Shown: one piece after another, positions 34,695 through 41,704 of the stretch
Layout: every line of letters begins with the position of its first letter
How positions within the stretch are numbered: position 1 is the stretch's first letter
Assembly (NCBI GenBank): GCA_019420505.1
Contig: JAHZHC010000027.1
Span: 291,678-355,677, forward strand
DNA: 64,000 bases
Source of the DNA: Ruminococcus sp.
Lineage (GTDB): Bacteria > Bacillota > Clostridia > Oscillospirales > Ruminococcaceae
Direction of reading: 5' to 3'
The notes under the pieces: model-generated
The model's input: the letters and a program-made list of their open reading frames with translations, nothing else
Told to the model about the DNA's origin: nothing
Database searches by the model: none
Made by a program: the position numbers and the translations under genes

Positions 34695-35024
34695 ATGGGT
34701 TTTCCGATAAGTGCCGGTCTTCTTGATTCAATGGTTCTTGCAACTGTAAATGCTGAAGATACTTATGGATATGAAATAACTCAGAATATAAGGCGAGCGG
34801 TCGATGTATCTGAGTCAACTTTATATCCTGTTCTCAGAAGACTGCAGAAAAGTGATTTTCTTGAAACTTATGATCGAGAGTTTATGGGCCGTAACCGAAG
34901 ATATTATCATGTCACCAGTAAGGGTGAATTAGCATTGGAGGAATATCGCAAGGAATGGTGTGACCATAAATTTAAAGTTGACAGCATATTAATGAATGAG
35001 GTGGAGAATAATGAAAAGAATTGA
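34695..35024 (+). CDS. PadR-family transcriptional regulator
   Basis: The 109-residue protein is a PadR winged-helix regulator: LLDSMVLATVNAEDTYGYEITQ, STLYPVLRRLQKSDFLETY (recognition helix and wing) and RRYYHVTSKGELALEEYRKEW. PadR proteins of this short type repress operons for envelope stress or efflux. ATG 34695 has AAAGGAGA upstream. It overlaps the DUF1700 gene by 14 bases, as is common for padR-DUF1700 pairs. Confidence 0.92.
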   Translation: MGFPISAGLLDSMVLATVNAEDTYGYEITQNIRRAVDVSESTLYPVLRRLQKSDFLETYDREFMGRNRRYYHVTSKGELALEEYRKEWCDHKFKVDSILMNEVENNEKN

Positions 35025-35655
35025 GTTTATTACAGAGCTTAGCCGAAGGCTTTATAAGCTTCCTAAAGAGGAGCTTGAAAGCGTTTTAAGCTATTATGAT
35101 GAAATTTTTCTTGATGCAGGAATTGAGCATGAGGAAGAAACAGCTGAAAAACTGGGTAATATTGATGATATTATCAGACAAATTCTTGTGGAAAATAATA
35201 TTGATCCGGATGGAAGTCCGGAATATTATGTTGATTCGGCAAAACAAGAATCAAATAATTATCAGCAGGAAGCAGAAGAACAGAGTTTTAACAGAGAACA
35301 TGGAAACGGTATGAGCGCAGGAGCAAAAATGCTTATTGCAGTGCTTACATTTCCTATTTGGCTGCCTATACTTATTGTAATAGTTTCATTAGCTTTTGCA
35401 CTGGTAGTTACAGTAATTTCAGTAGCGTTTGCCTTTGCAGTTGCAGGTATAGCTTGCATAGGTGTGGGAATTGTTACTTTATTCACAGCACCTCCTTTGG
35501 GATTGGTAACGTTGGGTATCGGATTGGTATTCCTTGGTATAATCGGAATTTTAGCTTCGCCGCTTCTGAGGGGAGTATTTAATGGCGTAAGATATGTTCT
35601 GAACAGTATTTTCTCATTTTTTCATAATATAATAGACAAGAGGAGGGCTGCATAA
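35011..35655 (+). CDS. DUF1700 (HAAS-domain) membrane protein
   Basis: The 214-residue protein begins with a short helical HAAS-type domain (MKRIEFITELSRRLYKLPKEELESVLSYYDE is its start; ELESVLSYYDE and TAEKLGNIDDIIRQIL are the conserved parts), followed by an acidic glutamine-rich linker and at least two hydrophobic segments from about residue 105 to 195. Such proteins are usually encoded with PadR and a DUF4097 protein and are thought to work at the membrane in stress signalling. ATG 35011 has GAGGTGGAG just upstream and lies inside the end of padR. Confidence 0.85.
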   Translation: MKRIEFITELSRRLYKLPKEELESVLSYYDEIFLDAGIEHEEETAEKLGNIDDIIRQILVENNIDPDGSPEYYVDSAKQESNNYQQEAEEQSFNREHGNGMSAGAKMLIAVLTFPIWLPILIVIVSLAFALVVTVISVAFAFAVAGIACIGVGIVTLFTAPPLGLVTLGIGLVFLGIIGILASPLLRGVFNGVRYVLNSIFSFFHNIIDKRRAA

Positions 35656-36476
35656 TGGAAAAAGCGAAAAGAAAAAGTCGTGTTCCGTTTTGGCTGATTT
35701 TGATTATTATCGGTGTTTCGATGGTAGTTATAGGTGCTGTAATTTTAAGCATAGTAGATTTAGATAAGTATTTTCCAAAGGAGGATATTTATCAGTCATT
35801 TTCCTACGAAGAAATAAGTAATCTGGATATAGATGCGGGAATCGGTAAATTTAATATTAAAAAATCAACTGACAATAAGGTTTTGGTTGATGGAAAAAGT
35901 CTTCCTAAGGATAGATATGAAGTAACGGCAAAGAATAATACTTTAAAAATTTCATATAAACAAAAATGGTTTAACTGTTTTGACAATTCCATTTTTCATA
36001 ATAAAAATCAGGCGGAGATCACGATTTATCTTCCTGAAAAAGAGTATGAAAATTTTGTTTTCGATGGCGGTGTGGGAGAAAATAATATAACGGATCTTTA
36101 TGTGAAAAATGCTGATATTGATGCCGGAGTAGGAGAAAGCGTTTTTAAGAATTTCAGAGTCAAGAATAAATCAGATATAGATATAGGTGTCGGTGAAACA
36201 AGATTTGAAAACTGTGAGTTGAACCAAAGTGATATAGATACAGGCATAGGGGAAGTTTATTTCAGCGGTAAAATTTTAGGAAATACGGAAATAGATATGG
36301 GAGTAGGAGAAGCTGAATTTAACATTGACGGATTTAAAAATGAATATGATATTGATTATGATAAAGGTGTTGGAGAAGTTAATATAAACGGCGGTGAAAC
36401 CAGTCATATTCCGAGCAAACCAATAAAAATAGACTTGGATTGCGGAGTCGGTGAAGTTACATTTAATTTTAAGTAA
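35655..36476 (+). CDS. DUF4097-type membrane-anchored beta-helix protein
   Basis: The 273-residue protein has an N-terminal membrane segment (FWLILIIIGVSMVVIGAVIL, residues 11-30) and an extracellular domain of repeating beta strands. Repeats centred on D-x-D-x-G-[VI]-G-[EK] occur seven times (for example IDAGIGKFNI, GGVGENNI, IDAGVGESVF, IDIGVGETRF, IDTGIGEVYF, IDMGVGEAEF, LDCGVGEVTF), spaced about 20-25 residues, as expected for a right-handed beta-solenoid of the DUF4097 kind. The ATG shares one base with the DUF1700 stop. Function is unknown; context suggests envelope stress. Confidence 0.82.
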   Translation: MEKAKRKSRVPFWLILIIIGVSMVVIGAVILSIVDLDKYFPKEDIYQSFSYEEISNLDIDAGIGKFNIKKSTDNKVLVDGKSLPKDRYEVTAKNNTLKISYKQKWFNCFDNSIFHNKNQAEITIYLPEKEYENFVFDGGVGENNITDLYVKNADIDAGVGESVFKNFRVKNKSDIDIGVGETRFENCELNQSDIDTGIGEVYFSGKILGNTEIDMGVGEAEFNIDGFKNEYDIDYDKGVGEVNINGGETSHIPSKPIKIDLDCGVGEVTFNFK

Positions 36477-36491
36477 TACGGAGGAATTTAT

Positions 36492-36680
36492 ATGGGAAAA
36501 ACATTATATAAAATAAGAAGGGGCAGAATAATTTCGGGCGTTTGTATGGGACTCTCAGAATATTTAAATCTTGATGTAAATGTTATACGTCTTTTGGTGG
36601 TGATATTTTCCTGTACCGGCGGTGTAGGGCTTATTGCTTATATTGCAGCAGCTATTCTGCTTCCTGAGAAAGAATCTTAG
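36492..36680 (+). CDS. PspC-domain protein
   Basis: A 62-residue PspC protein: KTLYKIRRGRIISGVCMGLSEYLNLDVNVIRLLVVIFS and one membrane helix (about residues 34-57). PspC proteins respond to membrane stress. GGAGGA precedes the ATG, 15 bases after the DUF4097 gene, completing the padR-DUF1700-DUF4097-pspC operon. Confidence 0.92.
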   Translation: MGKTLYKIRRGRIISGVCMGLSEYLNLDVNVIRLLVVIFSCTGGVGLIAYIAAAILLPEKES

Positions 36681-36828
36681 TTCAGTGATTGAGCAGATCA
36701 TGATATAAATAATTTAATCTATTGCAACGATTTACAAAAAATACATGAAAAAATTGCAAAAATAAAAAAAGAAAAATAAATCTCTTTTTGGATATACTAT
36801 TGATAAATATCTGAAAGGAGATTTTTTT

Positions 36829-37689
36829 ATGAAAACAAAACTTTTGGCTGCTGTTTTAGCGGCATTTTGTCTTTGTTCATGCAGTGCAAACTATGATAAC
36901 AACGGCAATGATGTTATCACTGATAATACTGTAAACCGTGGAGAATCCACTTTGAATTCCGGTGCAGAAATAGAACCTGTTATTGTTGATAAAAACAATG
37001 AAGAAAACCTGTCATCTCTTTCGCATGAGAAAAACGGATATGGTCAGGGAGTTCAGCTTGATAATCAGAACCGTCCTCAGGGAGCGCTTGACTTCAATGA
37101 AAAATACGGGAAATATAATGCAAAGGCTATTAATGATGAAAAGGGAACAATTACACTTACTTTTGATCAGGGATATGAAAATGGTTATACTGCAAAAATT
37201 CTTGACACGTTGAAAGAAAAGAATGTTAAAGCAACTTTTTTTGTTCTTAAGGATTACGCAGAAAAAAATCCTGAACTTGTACAGCGTATGATTGATGAGG
37301 GACATATTGTCGGAAATCATTCCGTTACTCATAGATCTATGCCGGATTTAACTGAAGAGGAGTGTATGAAGGAAATTAATGATCTTCATGATTATATTAA
37401 AGAAAATTTTAATTATGAAATGACAATGTTCAGACCTCCAATGGGGGAATTTTCTGAGTTTTCTCTTGCTGTGACAAAGAAATGCGGATATGAAACTGAG
37501 CTTTGGAGTTACGCTTATGCTGACTGGGATGTTAATTCACAGCCGTCAGAAGAGGAAGCTTTTGAAAAACTTACAGGCGCACTTCATGACGGAGCGATTT
37601 ATCTTCTCCATTCAGTTTCACCTGTAAACGCTGAAATTCTGCCTGATTTCATAGATGCTGTAATTGAAGCAGGATATAAATTCAAATAG
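36829..37689 (+). CDS. PdaA-like polysaccharide deacetylase, lipoprotein
   Basis: The 286-residue protein has a lipoprotein signal (AAFCLCSCSAN; lipid-modified Cys at about residue 16 or 18), a disordered acidic linker and a NodB-type deacetylase domain: ITLTFDQGYENGYTAKIL (about 104-121), HIVGNHSVTHRSMPDLT with the metal histidines, MFRPPMGEFSEFSL and IYLLHSVSP. The FDQGYENGYT variant is the PdaA form, which removes acetyl groups from muramic acid during spore-cortex delta-lactam formation, or a related vegetative enzyme. AAAGGAGA precedes the ATG. Confidence 0.88.
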   Translation: MKTKLLAAVLAAFCLCSCSANYDNNGNDVITDNTVNRGESTLNSGAEIEPVIVDKNNEENLSSLSHEKNGYGQGVQLDNQNRPQGALDFNEKYGKYNAKAINDEKGTITLTFDQGYENGYTAKILDTLKEKNVKATFFVLKDYAEKNPELVQRMIDEGHIVGNHSVTHRSMPDLTEEECMKEINDLHDYIKENFNYEMTMFRPPMGEFSEFSLAVTKKCGYETELWSYAYADWDVNSQPSEEEAFEKLTGALHDGAIYLLHSVSPVNAEILPDFIDAVIEAGYKFK

Positions 37690-37877
37690 TTTTTTGTAGC
37701 ATTTTTTTAAAAGGTGCATAAACTATATTAACAGTAAATTTTACAGAAAACTGCTTAAAGTGACAGAAGATAATCGTATGTATCTCTGTCCGCAGGGGAG
37801 CTTTTTGCAGGTGTAAAATGTACTGTTATAAATATAGATGACCCTATTCCGTTAATCGGGATAGGGTCTTTTTGTCT
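37690..37877 (+). other. Intergenic segment with two hairpins, possible small RNA
   Basis: No ORF is convincing here. A hairpin with arms GACAGA/TCTGTC extended by GATA/TATC lies at about 37763-37790, and a perfect 12-bp stem followed by TTTTTG (37840-37873) is a + strand terminator, 150 bases after the pdaA-like gene. Either that gene has a long 3' tail or a small RNA ends here. I see no good promoter within the segment. Confidence 0.3.
37840..37873 (+). terminator. Intrinsic terminator
   Basis: GACCCTATTCCG/CGGGATAGGGTC (37840-37851 with 37857-37868) with a five-base loop, followed by TTTTTG. It lies between the pdaA-like gene and the convergent Spo0A-like gene. Confidence 0.8.
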
Positions 37878-37885
37878 TATGTTTT

Positions 37886-38650
37886 TTATAAATTTACAGG
37901 ACTTAAATGACTGATGTATTCACGGTTTATTTTATCTGCTATAATAAGAATGAATTCACTATTGGTCGGATGCCATTGCGGATTAGCAGAAAATACCCCG
38001 AATACATCTGTTTTGTCTGAGAGAGGAGCCTTTTCCCAGCTTTTTATAATAGCGGTGCGTATATTACGTTCAATGCTTGCAGGAGTAACGCCGAATTCTG
38101 AAGCAATTTTAGGATAAATCCGGGTAGAAAAACCTCTTAAGTTTACAGGCTCAAAAACTGACATTTTAATTGCTTCACGGAGATACATATATCCATTGTA
38201 GTTAGGTGTCACACAGAGTTTGTTAAGAGTCTCTGAAACTATATTATGAATTTGTGTATCATTTGATGATTTGGTTGCAGAAGCCTCACTTCTATTTAAA
38301 ATATCCTCTTTAAGTGTTTCAAGAATATGTTTAACATCAATGGGGTTACTGAAATAATGGTTAACAATTTCTTCAAGTTTTTTGTTTCTTACAATTTCAT
38401 AAGGCGATTGGACAATATAGATAATCGGAGCAGTTTCTAATTTCTTCAAATTATCAATAAGCATCATTATATTGTCAGAAGAAGAACTTAAAAATACAGC
38501 GTCCGGTTTAGAAGTTATTGATTCAAATTGAATATCCAAAGGATTTGCGCTTACTTCAATAGAATTATAGCCTGCTGCTGATAGTTGTTGCGATAGATAT
38601 TGGAATGTACTTCCGTTGCCCCCAATTAGTATTTTTGATGTTGTTTTCAT
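37886..38650 (-). CDS. Spo0A-type regulator with degenerate receiver domain
   Basis: The C-terminal half (about residues 130-254) is a Spo0A DNA-binding domain: GYMYLREAIKMSV, YPKIASEFGVTPASIERNIRTAI (helix-turn-helix), and HPTNSEFILIIADKI. The N-terminal receiver-like domain has lost its phosphorylation machinery. The acidic pair after strand 1 is replaced (ILIGGNG), the phospho-acceptor position reads AVFLSSSS, the strand-4 threonine is missing in IIYIVQS, and the conserved lysine is Asn in YFSNPID. It is therefore unlikely to be controlled by a phosphorelay. ATG 38650 has GAGAGG upstream. A second, canonical Spo0A may exist elsewhere. Confidence 0.85.
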   Translation of the reverse strand: MKTTSKILIGGNGSTFQYLSQQLSAAGYNSIEVSANPLDIQFESITSKPDAVFLSSSSDNIMMLIDNLKKLETAPIIYIVQSPYEIVRNKKLEEIVNHYFSNPIDVKHILETLKEDILNRSEASATKSSNDTQIHNIVSETLNKLCVTPNYNGYMYLREAIKMSVFEPVNLRGFSTRIYPKIASEFGVTPASIERNIRTAIIKSWEKAPLSDKTDVFGVFSANPQWHPTNSEFILIIADKINREYISHLSPVNL

Positions 38651-38712
38651 TATGTGCACCTCTCGTAAATTTAAATTTAGTAATAAATATTCAATTTGCT
38701 AACTTGTGTTAT

Positions 38713-38741
38713 ATTATATAATAATTCTGCAATTTTTTCAA
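38713..38741 (-). promoter_or_regulatory. Promoter for the Spo0A-like gene
   Basis: On the - strand TTGAAA (38741-38736) and TATAAT (38718-38713) with a 17-base spacer, about 65 bases before the ATG. Confidence 0.6.
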
Positions 38742-38881
38742 TATGTTTTTAAAAATATGAATAATATTTACAATGTGACAATAATAGGTTAAATGGCAAT
38801 AAATAGTTTGTTCACATAAATCCAAAATAAATACGAAAATTTGACAAAATAATTGATAAGAAATAAATTTTATATTATATG

Positions 38882-38910
38882 TTGATTAAAATTAAAAAAT
38901 GTATTATAAT
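38882..38910 (+). promoter_or_regulatory. Promoter for the membrane protein at 38946
   Basis: TTGATT (38882-38887) and TATAAT (38905-38910), 17-base spacer, in very AT-rich DNA. Confidence 0.55.
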
Positions 38911-38945
38911 ATTTTTAAAATATTATGTTTTTACGGAGATAGATT

Positions 38946-39734
38946 ATGGATAATTATTTTGATAATACATTTAACATAAATGAACTGCCAAAAATAAAAA
39001 ACGGACGTATATGGTACGCTGCAATTTTGCCTTTGTTAGCTTGCTATTTGGAAAATTTTGCAGTAAATATAATACTCGGAGCGGTGCTTTGGATTTCTGT
39101 AATAATAATTTGTCCGTTAGTCTGCATATCAGATGAAAAACATCTTCGTTCATTTGGACTCAACACTTTTGAATTGAATAAATATAAATTCATACCGCCG
39201 GTGTATTTGTTCAAACGGTCAATTATTACAAGACAAAGCAATACTCCTTTTATAATTTTTCTTGTGTTTTCTGCATATGCGATTATGAATAATGGATTTG
39301 TTCAAGCTTTAAGGATCAACGATGATACCTTTATAAGAAGTATTCAAAGTTCTTATGTTTCATCTCTTAGTGAATATGAGGAGGTTATTTCTTATAATAC
39401 TATAGGGAGTCAAATTGAGAATTTTGCGAATAAAGATTCAGTTGACTGGAAGTTTTCTAAAGATAAGGACTTCAGATATGTTACTGCTGCGGGAGAATGC
39501 ACCTATAAAGGAAAAGATAATCAGAAATTTGAGGTAGTATTTCAGATTGATTTTGATGGGTATGCTTTAATAAGCACAGAAGTTAAATCTTTATCAGTAG
39601 AAGGTAAAGAGCTTATGGATGAAGAGTATAATGCTTTAATGTATAAAATATTTATTGAAACCGGTGTAAATCAGTCTTTGAAGGATAATTCAACAGAATC
39701 AAGCGTCAGTCAGACGGATTTGAAGAAAGCTTAA
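38946..39734 (+). CDS. Uncharacterised membrane protein
   Basis: I do not recognise this 262-residue protein. Two adjacent hydrophobic segments (about residues 24-60, WYAAILPLLACYLENFAV and ILGAVLWISVIIICPLVCI) are followed by a soluble loop, then a third hydrophobic stretch (FIIFLVFSAYAIMNNGFV, about 102-119). The rest forms a domain of about 140 residues rich in charged residues and beta strands, with a Ser/Thr-rich tail. Topology suggests a membrane anchor with an extracytoplasmic domain. ACGGAGAT precedes the ATG. No operon partner is evident. Confidence 0.75.
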   Translation: MDNYFDNTFNINELPKIKNGRIWYAAILPLLACYLENFAVNIILGAVLWISVIIICPLVCISDEKHLRSFGLNTFELNKYKFIPPVYLFKRSIITRQSNTPFIIFLVFSAYAIMNNGFVQALRINDDTFIRSIQSSYVSSLSEYEEVISYNTIGSQIENFANKDSVDWKFSKDKDFRYVTAAGECTYKGKDNQKFEVVFQIDFDGYALISTEVKSLSVEGKELMDEEYNALMYKIFIETGVNQSLKDNSTESSVSQTDLKKA

Positions 39735-39889
39735 AAACAGCAAAAACGTGCATATTGATATATAGTATATTTATGTTTTTGTATAAAACATAAAATGAAA
39801 TGAACTTTAAGAAAACGAGAGAAATTGAGATATCAGGAGAGAAAACGAGCGTATGAGTGGTATAAATTAAAAATTCACGATTTTGACTG

Positions 39890-39918
39890 TTGACATTGAT
39901 ATTTTCTTAGTGTATAAT
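39890..39918 (+). promoter_or_regulatory. rplM-rpsI promoter
   Basis: TTGACA (39890-39895) and TATAAT (39913-39918), 17-base spacer. Confidence 0.8.
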
Positions 39919-39935
39919 CTATAGCGTTGCAATTG

Positions 39936-39969
39936 AATATGCAGATCATGCTGAAATTCTCTGCATATT
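39936..39969 (+). promoter_or_regulatory. Hairpin in the L13 leader, possible ribosomal protein leader
   Basis: AATATGCAGA/TCTGCATATT is a perfect 10-bp stem with a 14-base loop in the 5' leader of rplM. Leaders of this operon bind L13 or another ribosomal protein in other Firmicutes; assignment here is from position and structure only. Confidence 0.45.
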
Positions 39970-40001
39970 AGACCATTTTAAATTCGAACGGAGGAAAAAA
40001 T

Positions 40002-40430
40002 ATGTCAACTTATATGCCAAAATCAAGCGACATTACTCGCAAGTGGTATATTTTAGACGCTGAGGGCGTATCTCTCGGCAGAGTGGCAGCAAAGGCTGCA
40101 CATATTCTTCGCGGAAAACATAAACCAACTTATGCTCCGCATGCTGATTGTGGTGATCATGTAATCATCATAAATAGTGATAAGGCTGTTCTCACAGGCA
40201 AAAAGCTTGAACAGAAATCCTACAAGTGGCATACAGGTTGGATTGGCGGACTTAAGGAAATCAAATATGATAAGCTTATGGCTGAACAGTCTGACAGGGC
40301 TATGACAATTGCAGTAGAAGGTATGCTTCCTAATAACACTTTAGGACGTGCTGCTGCAAAAAGACTTAGAGTATATAAGGGCGCTGAGCATAACAACGCT
40401 GCTCAGAAGCCGGAAAAATACGAACTTTAA
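40002..40430 (+). CDS. rplM: 50S ribosomal protein L13
   Basis: The 142-residue protein is a standard L13: KWYILDAEGVSLGRVAAKAAHILRGKHKPTYAPHADCGDHVIIIN and later GMLPNNTLGRAAAKRLRVYKGAEHNN (only conserved blocks such as LGRVAAKAAHILRGK and GMLPNNTLGRA are decisive). It binds 23S rRNA early in 50S assembly. GGAGGAA precedes the ATG. It forms the usual two-gene operon with rpsI, 18 bases downstream. Confidence 0.97.
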   Translation: MSTYMPKSSDITRKWYILDAEGVSLGRVAAKAAHILRGKHKPTYAPHADCGDHVIIINSDKAVLTGKKLEQKSYKWHTGWIGGLKEIKYDKLMAEQSDRAMTIAVEGMLPNNTLGRAAAKRLRVYKGAEHNNAAQKPEKYEL

Positions 40431-40448
40431 TTGAGAGGAGCAATTTAG

Positions 40449-40850
40449 ATGTACGAATCAAAGAAACCATATTTCTATGGTACAGGTAGAAGAAAACATT
40501 CTGTTGCCCGTGTTCGTGTTTATGAGGGAACAGGTAAAATTACAATCAATGGCAGAGATATTGATGATTATTTCGGTCTTGAAACATTAAAACTTATTGT
40601 TCGTCAGCCATTTGGCGTAACAGATACAAACGGCAAATATGATATCGTTTGTACAGTTGCGGGCGGCGGAGTTACCGGTCAGGCAGGAGCTATAAGACAT
40701 GGTCTTTCAAGAGCTTTGCTTCAGGCAAATGATGAATACCGTGCACTTCTTAAGAAGGAAGGCTTCTTAACTCGTGACCCAAGAATGAAGGAAAGAAAGA
40801 AGTACGGCTTGAAAGCAGCTCGTCGTGCTCCACAGTTCTCGAAGAGATAA
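40449..40850 (+). CDS. rpsI: 30S ribosomal protein S9
   Basis: The 133-residue S9 has FYGTGRRKHSVARVRVY at the start, GGGVTGQAGAIRHGLSRAL in the middle and the basic tail ending APQFSKR, which reaches the P-site tRNA. GAGAGGAGC precedes the ATG. It ends the rplM-rpsI operon before a strong terminator. The 3' ends of ribosomal genes such as this can serve as integration sites in other Firmicutes, but no element is found next to it. Confidence 0.97.
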   Translation: MYESKKPYFYGTGRRKHSVARVRVYEGTGKITINGRDIDDYFGLETLKLIVRQPFGVTDTNGKYDIVCTVAGGGVTGQAGAIRHGLSRALLQANDEYRALLKKEGFLTRDPRMKERKKYGLKAARRAPQFSKR

Positions 40851-40879
40851 TCTTATCCTTGTGTTACTTCAAAAATATT

Positions 40880-40911
40880 CCCCCGAAACAATGCAGTTTC
40901 GGGGGTTTTTC
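40880..40911 (+). terminator. rplM-rpsI terminator
   Basis: CCCCCGAAAC/GTTTCGGGGG (40880-40889 with 40896-40905) followed by a T tract. Confidence 0.9.
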
Positions 40912-41273
40912 TTATTGTGCAATTTAACTGCAAATCCTCAAAAGTATGCAGTAATCACATAAATGTAAAATCACAGTCACAGGATTACAGTTTATTTAAT
41001 TCTGTCCTCATAGTGTGGTATATACGATTTCGCCAATTCCTTCGCCTAAAAACTAATGAATTATTAAATAATATGTATAAAAAGATAGTTCTCACGTTCT
41101 AAACATAGAACGTGAGAATTTTTTATCTGCTCAAATTTTAGTTGTGTTTATTATTTGTATCTTCCATTTATTTTTTGTAGTTTTTATATTAACTATTATT
41201 TAATTTGTTTACAATTATAGCATTAAATGATATTATTGTAAGTGTATTATATGCAAAATTCTACAAAAAAGGA
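40912..41273 (+). other. Intergenic region with an orphan terminator
   Basis: No convincing gene lies here; a 61-codon reading frame at 40917-41102 lacks a ribosome site and familiar sequence. A strong + strand terminator at 41089 nonetheless ends something, either a short RNA or the remains of a lost gene. The rest is AT-rich. Confidence 0.4.
41089..41124 (+). terminator. Orphan intrinsic terminator
   Basis: TTCTCACGTTCT/AGAACGTGAGAA (41089-41100 with 41107-41118) with a six-base loop and then a T tract. The rplM-rpsI operon already ends at 40880, so this one has no obvious gene. Confidence 0.8.
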
Positions 41274-41282
41274 ATGATTTAT

Positions 41283-41522
41283 TTGGAAAAGCGGAGAAGA
41301 TATGACGTTTACCGACCGTCAGTACACGGCAGGAAGTGGATAGGTGCATCAAACATACTGGAAAGAGCAATGAGTATTGGTCAGGAATATGGATGCAAGG
41401 AGTTAGGCTGCCCTTGCGGTATGTATGAGATTTATGACAATAAGCTTAAAACAAATAATATTACGTATATGATCAAAGATGTTATCAAAAGGGAAAAAAG
41501 AAGAAATCAACAGTTCGTTTAG
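41283..41522 (+). CDS. Small uncharacterised basic protein
   Basis: A 79-residue ORF read from TTG 41283, nine bases after AAAGGA; ATG 41274 is an alternative three codons upstream but sits on the ribosome site. The product begins with KRRRYDVYRPSVHGRKWIG, has two cysteines in GCKELGCPCGMYEIYDN (three in total) and a basic helical tail containing DVIKREKRRNQQFV. I do not recognise the family. A decayed copy of its last third lies at 44004-44090, beyond the protease gene. Confidence 0.55.
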   Translation: MEKRRRYDVYRPSVHGRKWIGASNILERAMSIGQEYGCKELGCPCGMYEIYDNKLKTNNITYMIKDVIKREKRRNQQFV

Positions 41523-41704
41523 TTGTTTTGTGATTAAATTATCAGGTTTGTTTTGTTATGAGGGAAACATATTTTACTATTTAATTAAAAAATATCAAAA
41601 TTTTGATGGCTGATTTAGAGATATATACAAAATTTGATTAAATATTGCACAAAAATGTATGTGAGAGTGTTTTATATTATATAAGATACTGAGGAGGAAT
41701 ACTT

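Noticed and set aside
40917..41102. 61-codon ORF after rpsI
   Set aside because: No ribosome site, no recognisable protein, and its end overlaps a terminator hairpin.
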